Source: Roseburia_D yibonii (GTDB lineage Bacteria; Bacillota; Clostridia; Lachnospirales; Lachnospiraceae). From it: a stretch of 64,000 nt of DNA. The notes under the pieces were generated by a model. The model was not told the DNA's origin. It did not search any database and worked only from the letters and a program-made list of their open reading frames with translations. The stretch lies in NCBI RefSeq assembly GCF_014297335.1, contig NZ_JACOQH010000001.1:434001-498000 (forward strand). Reading direction: 5' to 3'. Numbering within the stretch: the stretch's first letter is position 1; every line of letters begins with the position of its first letter. Positions 8,008-17,038 of this stretch are shown here, in pieces. A program made the position numbers and the translations under genes.

Positions 8008-8723
8008 CTTTTCACTCTCCCATGTACATGTTCTTTCGGTGTCAATGACACATTAAATTTTAAAAGTTCTTTATAAATACGGAATGAATCCCGGAATCTC
8101 CGGAAATGGGAACCGGTATTCCTGCGGTCTGTGTAAATCGTATGGATTTTTATCTCTGCGATCGGAATATGTGCTTTCACCGCTTCGATAAGAACATTCA
8201 TCTCATATTCATACCGTTCGCCCTTCACGGCAAGCAGTTTCGGGAGAAGCCCTGCGCCAAACGCGCGCATGACCGTCTGGGTATCCGAGACCCTGGCGCC
8301 ACTCACAAACCGGAATACTGCCCGTGTGATCCGGTTTCCAAGCCGCGATTTTAGCGGCATCTCCCGTTCCACCGTCCGCGTGCCGAGCACCAGCGTCTTT
8401 GTGTGACTTTCCGCATATTCAAGCAGCTTTATCATGTCTTTTGTCAGATGCTGTCCATCCGCATCCATCACTCCGATCACGCCGGCATCCCATATTTCTT
8501 TTCTGATATAGTCAAGTCCTGTCTTAATGGCTGCTCCTTTTCCACGGTTTTCTCCATGGTGCAGCACAATGCAGGTGTCATTTAACTTTTCAAAGATATG
8601 CCGGTACTGTGCTCCGCTTCCGTCATCGACCACAATGATCCTGTATCCGTTCACCCACAGTTGGTCTGTAATCTCCACCAGTCTGTTGTCCGGCTGATAC
8701 GCCGGTATCATCACAACTGCCAT
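8001..8723 (-). CDS. Family 2 glycosyltransferase, dolichol/polyprenyl-phosphate sugar transferase-like
   Basis: 240 residues from ATG 8723 (MAVVMIPAYQPD), chosen because AGGAAAGG stands 9 bp upstream; in-frame starts further up lack this. The GT-A fold is shown by VMIPAYQPDNRLVEI, IIVVDDGSG, the NRGKGAAIKTGL loop and the metal/UDP motif VMDADGQH, then GSHFRRFRDSFRIYKEL. There are no membrane segments, so it acts at the inner face of the membrane, probably charging a lipid carrier. It is translationally coupled to the flippase-like gene that follows. Confidence 0.85.
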   Translation of the reverse strand: MAVVMIPAYQPDNRLVEITDQLWVNGYRIIVVDDGSGAQYRHIFEKLNDTCIVLHHGENRGKGAAIKTGLDYIRKEIWDAGVIGVMDADGQHLTKDMIKLLEYAESHTKTLVLGTRTVEREMPLKSRLGNRITRAVFRFVSGARVSDTQTVMRAFGAGLLPKLLAVKGERYEYEMNVLIEAVKAHIPIAEIKIHTIYTDRRNTGSHFRRFRDSFRIYKELLKFNVSLTPKEHVHGRVKRC

Positions 8724-8767
8724 CACGCCATCCCTTTCCTCTTTTGTCCCCATTTCCGTTTTCAAAT

Positions 8768-9633
8768 TTAACGGTCGCCAGAAGCACTTCTTTCTTTTAC
8801 CACCTGCATGCCGAGTACCATTGCTACACCAATAACCGCTGCGATCAGGTTAAAATTCGCAAATCCAAGCGCCGGCTGTACGGTTTCTAACGTGGTTGGT
8901 CCCATCTTGATCGCGTAAAAAGAACCGATCATCATGCCAAGGAAGATATACCGTCTGCGGCCGGAATTTTTCCAGGCAGACCTTGATCCCCTTTACGACG
9001 GTTGCCGCGCCTGCTAACACACCGCATCCGAAGAACACAAGACACGGGAAATAGGAAAAATGCACGCACTGCGGTAATGACCGGGATATAGGCGCCGAAG
9101 ATCAAAAGCCGTGTGGAACCGGAAATGCCCGGCAGAAACATTGCCGAGATCGCAACCATACCGATAAAAAACAGCTTAATGCCAAGCCCGACGGAAAAAT
9201 TCCCAAGGTTCATCGATGCACTGCCTACTCTGCCGTTTAACCAGGTGATCCCCGCTACGATCACGATGCCAAGAATCCCGAAGAGGATGCCCTTTTTTAC
9301 CTCACGGAAGCTGTCTTTTTCCTCTTTCAGGATAAGCGGGATCGCCCCCGCGATAAACCCGACAAACAGTGAACTTACCGTATAGATATGGTTTTCAAAC
9401 AGTGCCGACAGCGCAAGTACCGCAAGCACCATTCCAACGATCCACCCGGCACCAAGCTTTACCAGATAACGGGCACTCTCCTTTTTTTCCTTCATTCCTC
9501 CAAATGCCATATCATGAATAGCACCGATAAAGCGGTCATAAAATCCCATGATAAACGCGACCGTCCCGCCGGAAACTCCGGGCACACTGTCCGCCAGTGC
9601 CATGCAAAATCCATTTACTCCTTCTTTTAACAT
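8768..9633 (-). pseudogene. DUF368 membrane protein, disrupted by two small indels
   Basis: The gene begins with a strong AGGAGG and MLKEGVNGFCMALADSVPGV, then SGGTVAFIMGFYDRF, and continues as a DUF368 polytopic membrane protein to IPVITAVRAFF (about 9054). There it leaves frame: removal of one C restores FYFPCLVFFGCGVLAG. A second break at about 8948 (TATATC where TATATATC is expected) is followed by YIFLGMMIGSFYAIKMGPTT to the natural stop. All three pieces align in order to one family protein of about 288 residues. DUF368 proteins have been linked to undecaprenyl-phosphate recycling in other Firmicutes; here function is probably lost, unless the indels are sequencing errors. Confidence 0.8.
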
Positions 9634-9727
9634 AAAAAAGACCTCCTGTTTTGTTTTCTGTGGCTATCATAACAGTCCACGCTAAACAAACAGGAGGTAA
9701 TTTCCTAAACAGTTTCTAAACTTTATT

Positions 9728-10291
9728 CTATTTATTGAGTCGGTATCCCGCGCCCCACACAGTCTCCAGGATCTTCGGATTTTTGCTGTCATCCTCGATC
9801 TTTTTGCGGATGCGGTTGATATGCATCATGACGGTCGCGCTGTCATCGGCATAATCATAGCCCCAGATCTTTTCAAAGAGCTGCTCGTTGGAAAACACAA
9901 TGTTCGGATGCAGTGCGAGAAATTTTAACAGCTCAAATTCGCGGTTCGGGAAGCGGATCTCCTGATCGCCTTTGTATACTTTCCAGCTGTCTACCAGAAT
10001 ACGCAGATCCTGGATCCGGATCTTATCCATGGACTCTGTTCTTGCCGTAACCATAAGGATCGGGATATCCCACTTATCCCGGATCTCCCGGCATACCTCA
10101 TATCCGCTTTTTCCCGGGAGCATCAGCTCCAAAAGGATCAGCGCGAAATCCCCGTTTTCCAGTGTTTCCGCCACTTTCATCCCGTCTGTCACGATCTTTG
10201 TCTCAAACCCCGCCGCTTCCAGATAAGCTTCCTCGACCATGCTGATATCTTCATCATCCTCCACGATCAGGATTTTTTTCTCTTTTGGCAT
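9728..10291 (-). CDS. OmpR/PhoB-type response regulator with degenerate receiver domain
   Basis: 187 residues from ATG 10291 (AAGGGAG upstream); a normal OmpR-type regulator has about 225-230. The receiver starts normally (ILIVEDDEDI, Asp12/Asp13). The phosphoacceptor Asp is Glu55, though (LILLELMLPGKSGYE). After VTARTESMDKIR the chain jumps straight to the linker IQDLRILVDSWKVYKG, so about 40 residues with the conserved Lys and the dimer face (alpha4-beta5-alpha5) are missing in frame. The winged-helix DNA-binding domain (NREFELLKFLALHP to VWGAGYRLNK) is intact. It may be a phosphorylation-independent regulator or a decaying gene; the broken kinase next door favours decay. Confidence 0.85.
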   Translation of the reverse strand: MPKEKKILIVEDDEDISMVEEAYLEAAGFETKIVTDGMKVAETLENGDFALILLELMLPGKSGYEVCREIRDKWDIPILMVTARTESMDKIRIQDLRILVDSWKVYKGDQEIRFPNREFELLKFLALHPNIVFSNEQLFEKIWGYDYADDSATVMMHINRIRKKIEDDSKNPKILETVWGAGYRLNK

Positions 10292-10295
10292 TCTT

Positions 10296-11440
10296 CTACA
10301 CTCCCTTCTTTTCCGCAACCGGCAGCTTTATACAGATCACCAGTCCGTTTTCATTTTCCGCCCCGGACGCTTCCGCCCATTGCCTCAACCAGATATTTTA
10401 CAATATAAAGCCCGAGTCCGTTGCCCTTTTTCTCATTTCTGGATTCATCCACCCGATAAAATTCATCAAACAGAAACGGCAGTTTGTCCTCCGGCACGCC
10501 CATACCGTTGTCCGAAAACCGAATGTTTTTGCAGTGTGACCCTTATCTGAAGCGGTTCTGCCCCGCTGTATTTTTCACTGTTTTCCAGAAGATTGTCCAA
10601 TATCCGCCCAAACTGCTGCGTATCTATGAAAACCTCCGCACAGGCTCCGTTGGTTTCAAATCCGATCTGTTCTTTTTCTTCTTCCAAAAATTCTATCTTT
10701 TCATTTACATATTTCCGCAGGAAAGCGGAGATCTCCACAACCTGTGGTGATAACGGCATCCCGCCCGTCTCCAGTTTCGAGAGATAAAACAGCTGATTTA
10801 ACAGCACATCCATATCCCCGGTCCGCTTATACGCTGCTTTTAGGAAACGCTCCTGCTGCTCGGGTGTCGCGGCAATCCCGCCCAAAAGTCCCTTTACCGT
10901 ACCGCGGATCGCCGTAAGCGGTGTCTTAAGGTCATGCGAGATCCCGGCGATCATATCCGTCCGCGCTTTCTCATACTTTAGGTTTTTCTCCTGCTCCTCC
11001 AGGATATGCCTCTGCATATCGTTAAACGTTTCACAGACGGTTTCAAATTCCACTTCTCCTCTGTATACAATATCCTGTGTCAGTTCGTTGCTCCGGATCC
11101 TGCGCGCCCCTTCCTCCAGCGCATCCAGAGGCTCCATGATACTGCGGGTCAGACGCCTCGTAAATATCTGGCTTAAAAGAAGTAACGCCGTGATGCACAG
11201 CACGCCATCCAAAAGAAACAGCAAAAGGAAACTGTTTCTGTGGATCGTCCAGTCCTCCACCAGATCTTTCAGTTCATTTTTACTCACATACTGACCAATG
11301 CCCGCTTTCAGTTCCTGTTCCACCGATTCGGAATATATTTTCACCACCGCCAGATTGATCAGGAAAAATACGGCCAGTGTGACAAGCACCATCCGCGCAT
11401 TGGAATAAAAGATCCTCTTTTTGACCGTGTTCTCTCTCAT
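10296..11440 (-). pseudogene. Sensor histidine kinase, frameshifted twice in the ATPase domain
   Basis: The start MRENTVKKRIFYSN has GGAG upstream. There are two membrane helices (near 17-35 and 72-90), a HAMP region, the H box AGISHDLKTPLTAIRG and the N box RILDNLLENSEKYSG, all in one frame. At about 10532 the frame is lost in a short A run: one more A gives LQKNIRFSDNGMGVPED. The next frame carries G1 and G2 (KGNGLGLYIVKYLVEAMGGS) and then hits a stop. One G less in a GGGG run (near 10365) restores AENENGLVICIKLPVAE to the TAG. As it stands no kinase with ATP-binding boxes can be made. It partners the degenerate response regulator downstream. Confidence 0.85.
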
Positions 11441-11525
11441 ATGTCGCTCCAGCCTCTCTGCATTTTTATCCTATAGAATCATTATACCGCAGACCGGCGC
11501 AGACACAACTAAACAATTCCTAAAC

Positions 11526-11550
11526 AAAAAGGGATGCATTCCGCATCCCT
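11526..11550 (-). terminator. Intrinsic terminator after fprA
   Basis: On the minus strand AGGGATGC-GGAAT-GCATCCCT is followed by TTTTTG, 10 bp after the fprA stop codon. Confidence 0.85.
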
Positions 11551-11560
11551 CTCTGATCCG

Positions 11561-12763
11561 TTATTCCATTGATGCCACGATCTTGTCTGCCAGTTCTTCC
11601 AGTGACGCATACTGGTCTTCTTTCAGCGCAGATTTCACTGTAAGCGTATCCGAGATCACCGTCATCTCCTTCAACGCCGCTACCTGCTCTGCCATCTGCT
11701 TTCCACTGGTTGCCGCCCAGGTTCCATTCTCTAAAAATGCCACCTTACGCTTCTGGACGTTCAGTGCTTTCATGTCCGCAAGAAAATTCTCCATTTTCGG
11801 GTAAATGCCGCCGTTATAGGTCGGTGCCGCAAGAACGATGTGGCTGCAGCGGAACGCCTCTGAGATCAGTTCCGACACATCCGTGTTTGACACGTCATAT
11901 ACCACGATCTTCTTTACGCCCTTGTCGGCAAGGATCCCCGCCAGCACATTTGCCGCATTCTCGGTATTTCCGTACATGGAAGCGTATGCGATCATGACTG
12001 CCTGATCTTCCGGTGCGTAGCTGCTCCAGGTATTGTACTTATCCAGAATGTAGCCGAGATCTTCACGCCAGATCGGGCCGTGCAGCGGGCAGATCATCGC
12101 GATATCAAGTCCGGCCGCTTTCTTTAACAGGTTCTGCACCTGCATACCATATTTTCCGACAATGTTTGTATAATATCTTCTCGCGTCATCCAGCCAGTCG
12201 CGGTCAAAATCCACTTCATCCGCAAAGATATTTCCGTTTAACGCTCCGAACGTACCGAAGCCGTCCGCAGAAAACAGGATCTTTGTTTTCTCCTCGTAAG
12301 TCACCATCGCCTCCGGCCAGTGTACCATCGGTGCCATCACAAAGTGGAACACATGCTCTCCGCTTGAAAAAGTATCTCCTTCTTTGACAACTGTGGCATG
12401 CGCATCCACATCAAAGTCGAAAAACTGCTTCATCATCTGAAATGTCTTCGCGTTTCCGATCAGCGTGAGATCCGGGTAGCGGAGCAGCAGCTCCTCGATC
12501 AGCGCGCAGTGATCCGGTTCCATGTGATTTACGATCAGATAATCCAGCGTCCTTCCATCCAGCACATGAGTCAGATTTTCAAAAAACTGTCTGCTGATCG
12601 AACTGTCCGCCGTATCCAGAAGAACTGTTTTTTCATCCATTACCACATACGCGTTATAAGATACGCCTCTTTTGATCGGAAAAATGTTTTCAAACAGGGC
12701 AAGACGTCTGTCGCTTCCGCCCACCCAGTAAATATGATCCGTTACTTTTCTCGTACAATGCAT
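11561..12763 (-). CDS. fprA: FprA family A-type flavoprotein (flavodiiron protein)
   Basis: 400 residues, the standard two-domain flavodiiron length. It reduces O2 or NO at a di-iron site in anaerobes, taking electrons through FMN. The N-terminal beta-lactamase-like domain shows HMEPDH (H-x-E-x-D-H iron ligands), MAPMVHWPEAM and SADGFGTFG, with a later CPLHGPIWRED His. The flavodoxin domain begins near residue 254 with YASMYGNTENAA and holds LAAPTYNGGIYPKMENFL. Start ATG follows AGGAGG. Monocistronic, with its own terminator. Its likely role is oxygen or nitrosative stress protection. Confidence 0.95.
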   Translation of the reverse strand: MHCTRKVTDHIYWVGGSDRRLALFENIFPIKRGVSYNAYVVMDEKTVLLDTADSSISRQFFENLTHVLDGRTLDYLIVNHMEPDHCALIEELLLRYPDLTLIGNAKTFQMMKQFFDFDVDAHATVVKEGDTFSSGEHVFHFVMAPMVHWPEAMVTYEEKTKILFSADGFGTFGALNGNIFADEVDFDRDWLDDARRYYTNIVGKYGMQVQNLLKKAAGLDIAMICPLHGPIWREDLGYILDKYNTWSSYAPEDQAVMIAYASMYGNTENAANVLAGILADKGVKKIVVYDVSNTDVSELISEAFRCSHIVLAAPTYNGGIYPKMENFLADMKALNVQKRKVAFLENGTWAATSGKQMAEQVAALKEMTVISDTLTVKSALKEDQYASLEELADKIVASME

Positions 12764-12860
12764 CTCGTATTACCTCCTGTTTCTTCGTCTAAAACTCTTC
12801 CGCCCCTTGTATTCGTTCGTATTATAACGAATTCTTTTCCCGGAATCAACCCTTTCTTAT

Positions 12861-12906
12861 AAAGTAAAAGATCCGGCATTCCGTTTTCCCGGAACACCGG
12901 ATCTTC
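12861..12906 (-). terminator. Intrinsic terminator after secA
   Basis: Minus strand: AAGATCCGG with an inner TGTTCCG/CGGAATG extension pairs with CCGGATCTT and runs into TTTTACTTT, just after the secA stop. Confidence 0.75.
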
Positions 12907-12925
12907 TTACCATTCCTGTCTTTTT

Positions 12926-15496
12926 TTACTGCTTGTTCATGCAGCAGTATTTATACTTTTTACCGCTTCCGCACGGGCAGAGATCATTTGGATATACCTT
13001 TGCAGCTTCTCTCTTTTTCGGAGCATTCTGCGCACTCTCGTCCTTGTTGGTTCCGGTTACCTTTGCCACCTGCTCACGTTCTACTTTCTGCTCGATGCGT
13101 ACATGGAACAGAAGACGTACGGTATCTTCCTGGATGCTGGAGATCATGGCATCAAACATATCAAATCCTGCCATCTTGTATTCTACGAGCGGATCTCTCT
13201 GGCCGTATGCCTGAAGTCCGATACCCTGACGCAGCTGATCCATATCATCGATGTGATCCATCCACTTGCGGTCGATGACCTTTAAGAGGATGACACGCTC
13301 TAATTCACGGACTGCTTCTGAATCCGGGAACTCCGCTTCTTTGGCTTCGTATAATTTCACTGCCTTTTCTTTGAGGCTGTGCTTTAATTCTTTATTGTTC
13401 TTGTATTCCTTAATGGATTCCGGTGTCAGCGGCTCTAACGGAATGAGCGGGATCAGAAGCTGGTTCAGCTCATTGACATCCCATTCTTCCGGCGGAAGCT
13501 CAGAGGAAATACAGGTATCCACTGCTGCTTCCACACGGTCTGTGATCATCTTGTAGATCACGTCACGCATACTCTCTCCGTTTAATACACGGCGTCTCTC
13601 GTCGTAGATGATCTCTCTCTGGTCATTCATAACCTGATCGTAATCCAAGAGGTTCTTTCTGATACCAAAGTTGTTTGCCTCGATCTTCTTCTGTGCTTTC
13701 TCAATCGCGCTTGAGAGCATCTTGTGCTGGATCTGTTCTCCTTCCGGCACACCAAGTGTGTTGAACATATCTACCAGTTTCTCGGAACCGAACAGACGCA
13801 TCAGATCATCTTCCAGTGAGATGAAGAACTGGGATTCCCCCGGATCTCCCTGACGTCCCGCACGTCCGCGCAGCTGATTGTCGATTCGTCTGGATTCATG
13901 ACGCTCGGTACCGATGATCTTTAATCCACCGGCCGCTCTTGCCTCGTCATCCAGCTTGATATCCGTACCACGGCCTGCCATGTTGGTCGCGATCGTTACC
14001 GCTCCGTGCGTACCTGCCTGTGCTACGATCTCAGCCTCCAGCTCATGGTATTTCGCGTTTAAGACCTGATGTTTGATCCCGCGTTTATTTAACATGCCGC
14101 TCAAAAGTTCGGATGTATCGATATTGATCGTACCGACCAGTACCGGCTGTCCTTTTGCGTGTGCTTTCTCCACCTCATCGACAACCGCCTTGAATTTTTC
14201 CTTCTTGGTCTTGTATACCGCGTCCTCATGATCGATACGGGCGATCGGACGGTTCGTCGGTACTTCGACAACGTCCATGCCGTAAATATCACGGAACTCT
14301 TTTTCCTCTGTCAGAGCGGTACCGGTCATACCGGCTTTTTTGTTATATTTATTAAAGAAGTTCTGGAATGTGATGTTCGCGAGCGTCTTGCTCTCTCTCT
14401 TGACCTTCACATGTTCCTTTGCCTCGATCGCCTGATGCAGTCCGTCCGAATAACGGCGTCCCGGCATGATACGTCCGGTAAATTCATCTACGATCATGAC
14501 CTGATCATCTTTAACCACATAATCCTGGTCACGGAACATCAGATTGTGCGCGCGCAGCGCCAGGATGATATTGTGCTGGATCTCAAGGTTTTCCGGATCG
14601 GCAAGGTTTTCGATCTTAAAGAAGTTCTCAACCTTCTTTACCCCCTGCTCGGTCAGGTTTACGACTTTGTCCTTTTCATTGACAACGAAATCGCCGTCTT
14701 CTTCCACTTCCACGCCCATGATGGCATCCATCTTGGTGTATTCCTGCTGATCTTCGCCACGCTGCATCTGACGCGCAAGGATATCACATGCTTCGTAAAG
14801 TCTGGTGGACTTGCTGCTCTGTCCTGAAATAATAAGCGGGGTACGCGCCTCATCGATCAATACGGAATCGACCTCATCGATGATCGCATAGTGGAGGCCT
14901 CTCTGCACCAGCTGTTCCTTATAGATGACCATGTTATCTCTCAGGTAATCAAATCCAAGCTCATTGTTGGTCACATAAGTGATGTCGCAGTTGTATGCCG
15001 CCTGACGCTCCTTATTGTCCATTCCGTTTAAGATCACGCCAACGGTAAGTCCGAGAAATTCATGTACCTTTCCCATCCACTCCGCATCACGCTTTGCCAG
15101 ATAATCATTGACCGTAACGACATGAACGCCTTTGCCTTCCAGTGCGTTTAAGTATGCCGGTGCCGTGGAAACCAGGGTCTTACCTTCACCGGTCTTCATC
15201 TCCGGAATACGTCCCTGATGCAGGATCACACCACCGACCAGCTGTACCCGGTAATGCTCCATGCCAAGAACACGCTTTGCCGCCTCTCTTACCGTGGCAA
15301 AAGCCTCAGGGAGGAGATCATCAAGCGTCTCACCGTCTTCCAGTCTCTTTTTATATTCTTTCGTCTTTCCCCTGAGCTCCTCATCAGACAATGCCTGCAT
15401 ATCCGGTCGCAATGCCTCGATCTTATCGATCAGTGGGTAAATACGCTTCAGTTCTCTCTCGCTGTGGGTTCCAAAGATTTTCTCTATTGCTTTCAT
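12926..15496 (-). CDS. secA: SecA preprotein translocase ATPase
   Basis: 856 residues from ATG 15496 (MKAIEKIFGTHSEREL), with TAGGAG 8 bp upstream; a 33-bp upstream extension has no such signal. It is the motor that drives proteins through SecYEG. NBD1 has MKTGEGKTLVSTAPAYLN, IIDEVDSVLIDEARTPLI and the DEAD-like box. The preprotein cross-linking domain follows, then NBD2 with TNMAGRGTDIKL and QLRGRAGRQGDPGES. It ends in the zinc-binding SEC-C tail CPCGSGKKYKYCC that contacts SecB or ribosomes. Single gene between terminators. Confidence 0.98.
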   Translation of the reverse strand: MKAIEKIFGTHSERELKRIYPLIDKIEALRPDMQALSDEELRGKTKEYKKRLEDGETLDDLLPEAFATVREAAKRVLGMEHYRVQLVGGVILHQGRIPEMKTGEGKTLVSTAPAYLNALEGKGVHVVTVNDYLAKRDAEWMGKVHEFLGLTVGVILNGMDNKERQAAYNCDITYVTNNELGFDYLRDNMVIYKEQLVQRGLHYAIIDEVDSVLIDEARTPLIISGQSSKSTRLYEACDILARQMQRGEDQQEYTKMDAIMGVEVEEDGDFVVNEKDKVVNLTEQGVKKVENFFKIENLADPENLEIQHNIILALRAHNLMFRDQDYVVKDDQVMIVDEFTGRIMPGRRYSDGLHQAIEAKEHVKVKRESKTLANITFQNFFNKYNKKAGMTGTALTEEKEFRDIYGMDVVEVPTNRPIARIDHEDAVYKTKKEKFKAVVDEVEKAHAKGQPVLVGTINIDTSELLSGMLNKRGIKHQVLNAKYHELEAEIVAQAGTHGAVTIATNMAGRGTDIKLDDEARAAGGLKIIGTERHESRRIDNQLRGRAGRQGDPGESQFFISLEDDLMRLFGSEKLVDMFNTLGVPEGEQIQHKMLSSAIEKAQKKIEANNFGIRKNLLDYDQVMNDQREIIYDERRRVLNGESMRDVIYKMITDRVEAAVDTCISSELPPEEWDVNELNQLLIPLIPLEPLTPESIKEYKNNKELKHSLKEKAVKLYEAKEAEFPDSEAVRELERVILLKVIDRKWMDHIDDMDQLRQGIGLQAYGQRDPLVEYKMAGFDMFDAMISSIQEDTVRLLFHVRIEQKVEREQVAKVTGTNKDESAQNAPKKREAAKVYPNDLCPCGSGKKYKYCCMNKQ

Positions 15497-15638
15497 CCAA
15501 ATACTCCTATCTTTTTTTCCTAAATCCAAACAACTTTTCTAATTGTACCACTATCTGGTTTTTTTCACAATAGACAATCCCATGAACGATTTATGAATTT
15601 TTTATAAATGAATGTTTCCCTTTTCCACGGAATCGTGC

Positions 15639-15644
15639 TATACT
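15639..15644 (+). promoter_or_regulatory. Extended -10 promoter of the TSCPD gene
   Basis: TGCTATACT (extended -10, TG-N-TATACT) lies 65 bp before the start codon; the -35 is weak (TTCCCT-like). Confidence 0.5.
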
Positions 15645-15709
15645 CACACTTAACAAAAAGAAGCATATGGTAATTGCAAAGCAGTTACCGTTCAGAAAGG
15701 AGTTACACC

Positions 15710-15967
15710 ATGTCATATATTTATCAGACAAAGGGGACCTGCTCCAGCAAAATTGAAGTGGAGCTGGACGGAAATGTTGTAAAGCATGTAAAATTTACCG
15801 GCGGCTGTCCGGGAAACCTTCTCGCGATCCCGAAATTAGTAGAGGGGCTCACCGTAGAACAGGTCGAAGAAAAACTGACCGGCATCCACTGCGGTATGAA
15901 GCAGACTTCCTGCGGAGACCAGCTGGCACATGCCTGTCGTGAAGCATATGAAGCAAGCCAGAAATAG
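15710..15967 (+). CDS. TIGR03905 family TSCPD domain protein
   Basis: 85 residues, starting MSYIYQTKGTCSSKIEVELD behind AAAGGAG. It matches the small stand-alone TSCPD proteins of Clostridia: VKFTGGCPGNLLAIPKLVEG, then a Cys-rich end GIHCGMKQTSCGDQLAHAC. The same domain is found at the C-terminus of ribonucleotide reductases, where it binds metal; the role of the stand-alone form is unknown. It has its own promoter and terminator. Confidence 0.9.
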   Translation: MSYIYQTKGTCSSKIEVELDGNVVKHVKFTGGCPGNLLAIPKLVEGLTVEQVEEKLTGIHCGMKQTSCGDQLAHACREAYEASQK

Positions 15968-15983
15968 GCCTGCTTCTTTTTTT
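15950..15983 (+). terminator. Intrinsic terminator overlapping the end of the TSCPD gene
   Basis: GAAGCA-AGCC...GGCC-TGCTTC hairpin followed by TTTTTTT. Its left arm lies in the last codons of the gene. Confidence 0.8.
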
Positions 15984-16056
15984 ACTAATATTGCACAATT
16001 ATCCCGCATTATTTTCTGACACTTTGCTGGTTTTATTTTTATTTTCTTATTATACA

Positions 16057-16084
16057 TTGACATTCTTCTTTTTTGCGTTATAAT
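16057..16084 (+). promoter_or_regulatory. Consensus sigma-A promoter of an intergenic transcript
   Basis: A perfect TTGACA (16057-16062) and a perfect TATAAT (16079-16084), 16 bp apart. No protein gene follows before the strong hairpin at 16373-16414, so it should drive a short RNA. Confidence 0.75.
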
Positions 16085-16090
16085 GTAATT

Positions 16091-16418
16091 ACAAAAACAA
16101 AAGAAGTTCACACTTCTTAAAAAGGAGGAGAGACCACCAGGAACACAAATTGATACATCCTAAAAAAAGAAACAAATGATCATTGTCCCATCTTTATTTT
16201 CCAAAGAAACGACACTATGAATGAAAAAAACAAAAGAATGAACAGAACGATCCAAAAGGGATACGGTTTCAAAAATCATAGAAAGACAAAAGATTCTTAG
16301 AAGATAATACAAAAGAAAAGGGACATCAAAAAAAGACAAAGAGAGGAAAGGTCCAATGGACAACGCAGTCTGAAAGGCGTCATCAATGAGCTAAAAGAAA
16401 TTGATGACGCCTTTTCCT
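16091..16418 (+). ncRNA. Candidate small non-coding RNA, about 0.33 kb, family not recognised
   Basis: Very purine- and A-rich stretch with a near-perfect promoter at its 5' end and a 14-bp perfect hairpin at its 3' end. Local pairings are AAGAAG-TTCACA-CTTCTT, ATCC-AAAA-GGAT and GTCC-AAT-GGAC; GTCCC (about 16186) can also pair with GGGAC (about 16319). Only very short ORFs occur: a basic 27-residue one at about 16217 without a ribosome binding site, and MDNAV behind AGAGAGGAAAGG just before the terminator. It does not show the consensus of RNase P, SRP RNA or tmRNA; 6S RNA or a leader-peptide transcript remain possible. Confidence 0.45.
16373..16418 (+). terminator. Strong hairpin terminator, possibly bidirectional
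   Basis: AAAGGCGTCATCAA pairs perfectly with TTGATGACGCCTTT (14 bp), followed by a short T tract. It ends the candidate RNA and stands just past the stop of the opposite-strand DUF2752 gene. Confidence 0.75.
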
Positions 16419-16434
16419 ATTGTATATTTGCCTG

Positions 16435-16881
16435 TCAAAGCAATGGAATATGAAAATACAGCAGTATGAAGTTTTTCACAAAGCAGTTGATCACCACCAG
16501 CGCCAGCGCGATCCAGAGATAGGCGGGTCTGAAATGCACCACTGCCCGGAATCGTCCGCGGCTCAAACGCCCGATCGTCTGCGTGACCAGAAAAGCTGCT
16601 CCGACCACCACCGTGTAAAGCACGATCGGATGGTAATAAAACGATAACAAAGGTTTCCCACACAGCAGCGCGTACGCTGCCCTGGTGCCGCCGCAGCCCG
16701 GACAGTAGATCCCGGTCACCGCATGTATCATACAGGGCGGAACCGGCGGTATCGGCGACTTTCCGGTTACCTTCCACCAGATCACGCAAAGCGCCACAAC
16801 AAGTACACCAAGCATCCCCGCAATAAAAAATACCCGGTCTATGATCTCGGTTTCTTTTTCTTTCTGGGTGGTCAGATCCAT
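16435..16881 (-). CDS. DUF2752 membrane protein
   Basis: 148 residues, AAGGAG before the ATG. There are three to four hydrophobic helices. The family signature IYCPGCGGTRAAYALL sits near residue 60, right after PPCMIHAVTG. Function is unknown; the Cys pair in CPGCG might bind metal or form a disulphide at the membrane. It stands alone between the candidate RNA and the divergent DUF975 gene. Confidence 0.88.
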   Translation of the reverse strand: MDLTTQKEKETEIIDRVFFIAGMLGVLVVALCVIWWKVTGKSPIPPVPPCMIHAVTGIYCPGCGGTRAAYALLCGKPLLSFYYHPIVLYTVVVGAAFLVTQTIGRLSRGRFRAVVHFRPAYLWIALALVVINCFVKNFILLYFHIPLL

Positions 16882-16980
16882 GTCCGTACGCTCTCCTTTC
16901 CGGTTCTTTCCGATTCTTTTCGCTGTTTTCTGTCGTTTTAGTATAACAGCAGTGATACCGTTCTGTCAAAATCCTCTCTC

Positions 16981-17008
16981 TTGTCTTTCATCTGTTTTAT
17001 GCTATAAT
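16981..17008 (+). promoter_or_regulatory. Promoter of the DUF975 gene
   Basis: TTGTCT, 16-bp spacer, TATAAT, 31 bp before the start codon. Confidence 0.6.
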
Positions 17009-17038
17009 GAATGCAGTTTACCAAAAAAGGAGTATTTC

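Noticed and set aside
16160..16363. 67-residue minus-strand open frame rich in Phe, Leu and Ser
   Set aside because: Shadow of the A-rich candidate RNA; no Shine-Dalgarno or family resemblance.
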